7,600 nt of DNA, taken from an uncultured Prosthecobacter sp. Its GTDB lineage: Bacteria; Verrucomicrobiota; Verrucomicrobiia; Verrucomicrobiales; Verrucomicrobiaceae. A model generated the notes under the pieces. That model searched no databases, was not told the DNA's origin, and worked only from the letters and a program-made list of their open reading frames with translations. Below are positions 5,905 through 7,600 of the stretch, piece by piece. The translations under genes and the position numbers were made by a program. The stretch's first letter is position 1; each line of letters opens with the position of its first letter. Location of the stretch: positions 1-7,600 of the forward strand of contig CALDGV010000458.1 of NCBI GenBank assembly GCA_937941745.1, written 5' to 3'.

Positions 5905-5937
5905 GGCAGGGCATCTGAAAGGGTGCCCTGCCTTTTT
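5905..5937 (+). terminator. Intrinsic terminator after the second Gfo/Idh/MocA gene
   Basis: A 10-bp stem (GGCAGGGCAT 5905-5914 pairing with GTGCCCTGCC 5923-5932, one G-T pair) with an 8-base loop is followed by five T residues (5933-5937). It starts 22 bases after the stop codon at 5882. No T tract follows on the opposite strand, so it serves only the plus-strand gene. Confidence 0.93.
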
Positions 5938-5954
5938 CGTGGCCGCTGTCTGGC

Positions 5955-6794
5955 TCAATTCTCCGGCGGTGCACCAGGAGTCAGCTGGCCCTGCTTCAGG
6001 CGCTGACGCAGGCGGCCCCAGAAGTCCTCGTCATCATCCGAAGGTCCTGCGGCAGGCAGGTTGGGCCGACCCGGCGTGCTGGGCAGCGTCGGCACCCGCA
6101 CATCCACATCGGCATCACTGCGCGAATCCGCCAGCGACCGGCCATACGGTGCAAACAGGCCCATCGGGATCGGATACTTGGTCAGGCCGCCTTGCAGCAC
6201 CCGGTGCTTGTTGATGAAGTCCGTCGGGCTGTAGTAGTTCGAATTGTCGCGGGCAAACTGGCTGCGGTTCATGCCGATCCGCAGGTTTTTGCGCATCTCA
6301 AAATGCAGGTGCACAAAGTACATGCCGTTGTTGCTGCCCATCGTTCCCACCAGCTGTCCTTTCTCCACGATCTGCCCCACCTTCACCACCCGCTGGTGCA
6401 GGTGCGCATACAGGCTGTCCACCATCGCGATCTGCCCCGTCGTCTCGCGATAGGCATGGCGCACGATCACGCAGTTGCCCCAGCCCACGCCCACGTTCTC
6501 GGAGATGATCACCACGCCGCGGGCGGTGGAGTAAATCGGCGCGCCCAGGTCGCTGTTGCCGCCGCCGCGGCCGTTCCAGTCCTCGCCGAGGTGGCCGTTC
6601 GGCCAGTAGCCGCGGGACTTGTAGTAGCCGTCGCCATTGGGCTTGCCGACCGGGAAATCAAACCCGTCCGCCAGCTGGCAGCGCACATAGCCTGAGGCGG
6701 CCTCCGCGCTGCCCGGCATCATCGAGGCCACAGCCAGCAGCAGGCAGGCGCCGCAGCGGCGCATGAGCAGGGAGAATGGGCTGCCGCCGGTCAT
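5955..6794 (-). CDS. Exported M23 (LytM/lysostaphin-type) metallopeptidase
   Basis: M23 peptidases cleave peptide cross-links in peptidoglycan in the periplasm, or act as adaptors when degenerate. This 279-residue protein has a signal peptide (RRCGACLLLAVASMMPGS, cleavage likely after AEA at residue 32), then a LytM domain with every key residue. HLGED gives zinc ligands His68 and Asp72. YAHLH gives the catalytic-type His131. HLH near 162-164 gives His162 and zinc ligand His164. Gly/Pro loops such as GAPIYSTARGVV (84-95) and KVGQIVEKGQLVG (138-150) are typical of the fold. The tail after about 225 is Pro/Asp-rich and probably disordered. It should be an active enzyme. ATG 6794 gives a long n-region; Met11 (6764) would give a more standard signal peptide and is a good alternative. 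The start lies 17 bases past the secG terminator T tract, so its promoter must be very close. Confidence 0.92.
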   Translation of the reverse strand: MTGGSPFSLLMRRCGACLLLAVASMMPGSAEAASGYVRCQLADGFDFPVGKPNGDGYYKSRGYWPNGHLGEDWNGRGGGNSDLGAPIYSTARGVVIISENVGVGWGNCVIVRHAYRETTGQIAMVDSLYAHLHQRVVKVGQIVEKGQLVGTMGSNNGMYFVHLHFEMRKNLRIGMNRSQFARDNSNYYSPTDFINKHRVLQGGLTKYPIPMGLFAPYGRSLADSRSDADVDVRVPTLPSTPGRPNLPAAGPSDDDEDFWGRLRQRLKQGQLTPGAPPEN

Positions 6795-6810
6795 GGCACG
6801 AACAGGTTGG

Positions 6811-6846
6811 AAAAGAAAAAGCCCGCTGCGGTCACCGCGGCGGGCT
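6811..6846 (-). terminator. Intrinsic terminator of secG
   Basis: On the minus strand a 12-bp stem (6846-6835 pairing with 6831-6820, one G-T pair) with a 3-base TCA/TGA loop is followed by TTTTTCTTTT (6820-6811). It begins nine bases after the secG stop codon and lies directly upstream of the M23 peptidase start. Confidence 0.93.
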
Positions 6847-6854
6847 GGAAACCA

Positions 6855-7397
6855 TCACTTCGCTTTCGGAGCTTCGGCAGGCGCTGCGGGGGCGGGCGCT
6901 GGTGCAGCAGGCGTCGTCGCAGCGGCCGGAGCCGGTGCGGGCGTGGCTGCCTTCGGAGCTTCAGGAGCCTTGGGGGCCTCCTTCTTCGCCGCATCGTCCG
7001 CCTTGGCGGGGGCCGCCGGGGCCTTCGTGTCAGCCGCCTTGGGAGCTTCCGCCTTCTTGGCGTCTGCCGGAGCCGCAGGGGCTGGGGTGGCAGGCGCGGC
7101 TGGTGCCGGGGGTGGCGGAGGCGGCTCTTCAAAGACCTTGGTGCCGGCGCTGCCAGCCTGCTTGCGTGTCGTCAGCACCGCCAGGGCCAGCGTCAGCACG
7201 AAAAGCGTCACTGCCAGATACACCGTGCCCTTCTGCAGCACGTTCGTGGTCTGGGCACCGACAAGCTGCGTCATGGCCGAATCTCCAAACGAAGCACCCA
7301 GACCCTCCTGGCGGGGGCGCTGCATGAGAACGATGAGGATGAGGAGAAGGCAGACGATGACTTCGACTACCGTGAGAATTCCGATCAGGATGTCCAT
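6855..7397 (-). CDS. secG: SecG, preprotein translocase subunit, with long Ala/Pro/Lys tail
   Basis: SecG is the small accessory subunit of the SecYEG channel that exports unfolded proteins across the inner membrane. From ATG 7397 the protein has 180 residues. Helix 1 is at about 2-24, then the SecG loop signature MQRPRQEGLGASFGDSA (25-41) and TTNVLQKGT (50-58), then helix 2 at 59-75. Most SecG proteins end soon after the second helix at about 75-110 residues. Here a tail of roughly 90 residues follows, starting with six prolines (92-97) and continuing as Ala/Pro/Lys low-complexity sequence. A TTG at 7436 in the same frame is possible, but ATG 7397 directly before helix 1 fits the family. No Shine-Dalgarno is seen. 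The gene has its own terminator, and upstream is the end of another minus-strand gene 117 bases away. Confidence 0.92.
   Translation of the reverse strand: MDILIGILTVVEVIVCLLLILIVLMQRPRQEGLGASFGDSAMTQLVGAQTTNVLQKGTVYLAVTLFVLTLALAVLTTRKQAGSAGTKVFEEPPPPPPAPAAPATPAPAAPADAKKAEAPKAADTKAPAAPAKADDAAKKEAPKAPEAPKAATPAPAPAAATTPAAPAPAPAAPAEAPKAK
6858..7124 (-). repeat. Low-complexity Ala/Pro/Lys coding repeat in the SecG tail
   Basis: Codons 92-180 of secG are nearly all Ala, Pro, Lys, Glu, Asp and Thr, with recurring units such as PAAPA, KAEAPKAA and APAPAA. At the DNA level this appears as GCC/GCT/CCG-rich imperfect repeats. The segment is probably an extended, disordered extramembrane tail and is prone to repeat-length change. 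Confidence 0.8.
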
Positions 7398-7514
7398 AAG
7401 GGGCGCGGAATATGGGGGCCAACCCCTGTTTGGCAAGCTCCTTCTCGCCCCCCGGCGGCCCCGGTGCTCCTGTGGCCACCCCGCCTGTCCGGCCCCACCC
7501 GCCGCGGCCCGCGG

Positions 7515-7600
7515 CTACTTCGCCGCCGCCTTGGCGCCCTTCGGGGTCGGGCTCTTGGGATAGCGCACCACCTTCAGGTCATTCTTCTGCGGCGCGCCTG
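7515..7600 (-). CDS. C-terminal end of an unidentified gene
   Basis: Reading leftward from the right edge, one frame is open and ends with TAG at 7517-7515. It gives 27 residues: GAPQKNDLKVVRYPKSPTP followed by a Lys/Ala-rich end. The basic, Pro/Ala-rich end and GC-rich third positions look like a real coding terminus, and it precedes secG on the same strand. The product cannot be identified from this fragment. The 117 bases between this stop and secG (7398-7514) are very GC-rich and show no clear intrinsic terminator or promoter, so secG may be co-transcribed with it. Confidence 0.5.
   Translation of the reverse strand, partial: GAPQKNDLKVVRYPKSPTPKGAKAAAK

Noticed and set aside
7502..7514. 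CCGCGGCCCGCGG, two adjoining palindromes right after the stop of the right-edge gene
   Set aside because: There is no T tract on either side, and such GC palindromes are expected by chance in this composition; not called a terminator.
6763..7563. Open frame of 266 codons on the plus strand, Ala/Gly-rich
   Set aside because: Its composition is the complement of the SecG Ala/Pro tail, and it crosses two minus-strand genes and the secG terminator.

Overview
The window is GC-rich, gene-dense bacterial chromosome. Two Gfo/Idh/MocA-type oxidoreductases, a membrane diadenylate cyclase, a SecG with a long Ala/Pro tail, and an almost general lack of Shine-Dalgarno sequences fit a member of the Verrucomicrobiota (Prosthecobacter/Verrucomicrobium-like). 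That placement comes from protein style and gene content only, without a database search. No phage, insertion sequence, CRISPR array, rRNA or tRNA gene is visible, and no stretch over 300 bases lacks a gene.

Left part (1-2316, minus strand): the N-terminal third of mnmG (tRNA U34 modification) runs off the left edge. Upstream of it lies a 103-base gap with a 10-base direct repeat touching the start codon and a parS-like inverted repeat. Next come a small, AT-richer three-helix membrane protein of unknown function, a strong intrinsic terminator, and a complete Gfo/Idh/MocA oxidoreductase.

Middle (2317-4775): a 247-base divergent gap leads into cdaA, the c-di-AMP synthase. Overlapping its 3' end is a 56-codon GTG-start gene with the best ribosome binding site in the window. 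It resembles the membrane anchor of the CdaA partner CdaR (YbbR protein) without any YbbR domain. It runs 12 bases into the tail of a convergent CPBP-family intramembrane protease gene. Divergent from the protease, with a 33-base gap, is a small charged, tryptophan-rich orphan protein.

Right part (4776-7600): a second Gfo/Idh/MocA oxidoreductase on the plus strand ends in a strong intrinsic terminator. On the minus strand follow an exported M23 (LytM) peptidase, a secG with its own terminator, and the last 27 codons of an unidentified gene.

The genes do not form one pathway. They are mostly housekeeping functions (tRNA modification, c-di-AMP signalling, protein export, cell-wall hydrolysis) plus two sugar/polyol-type dehydrogenases of unknown substrate. 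The most unusual items are the CdaR-like anchor microprotein coupled to cdaA and the parS-like site beside mnmG.
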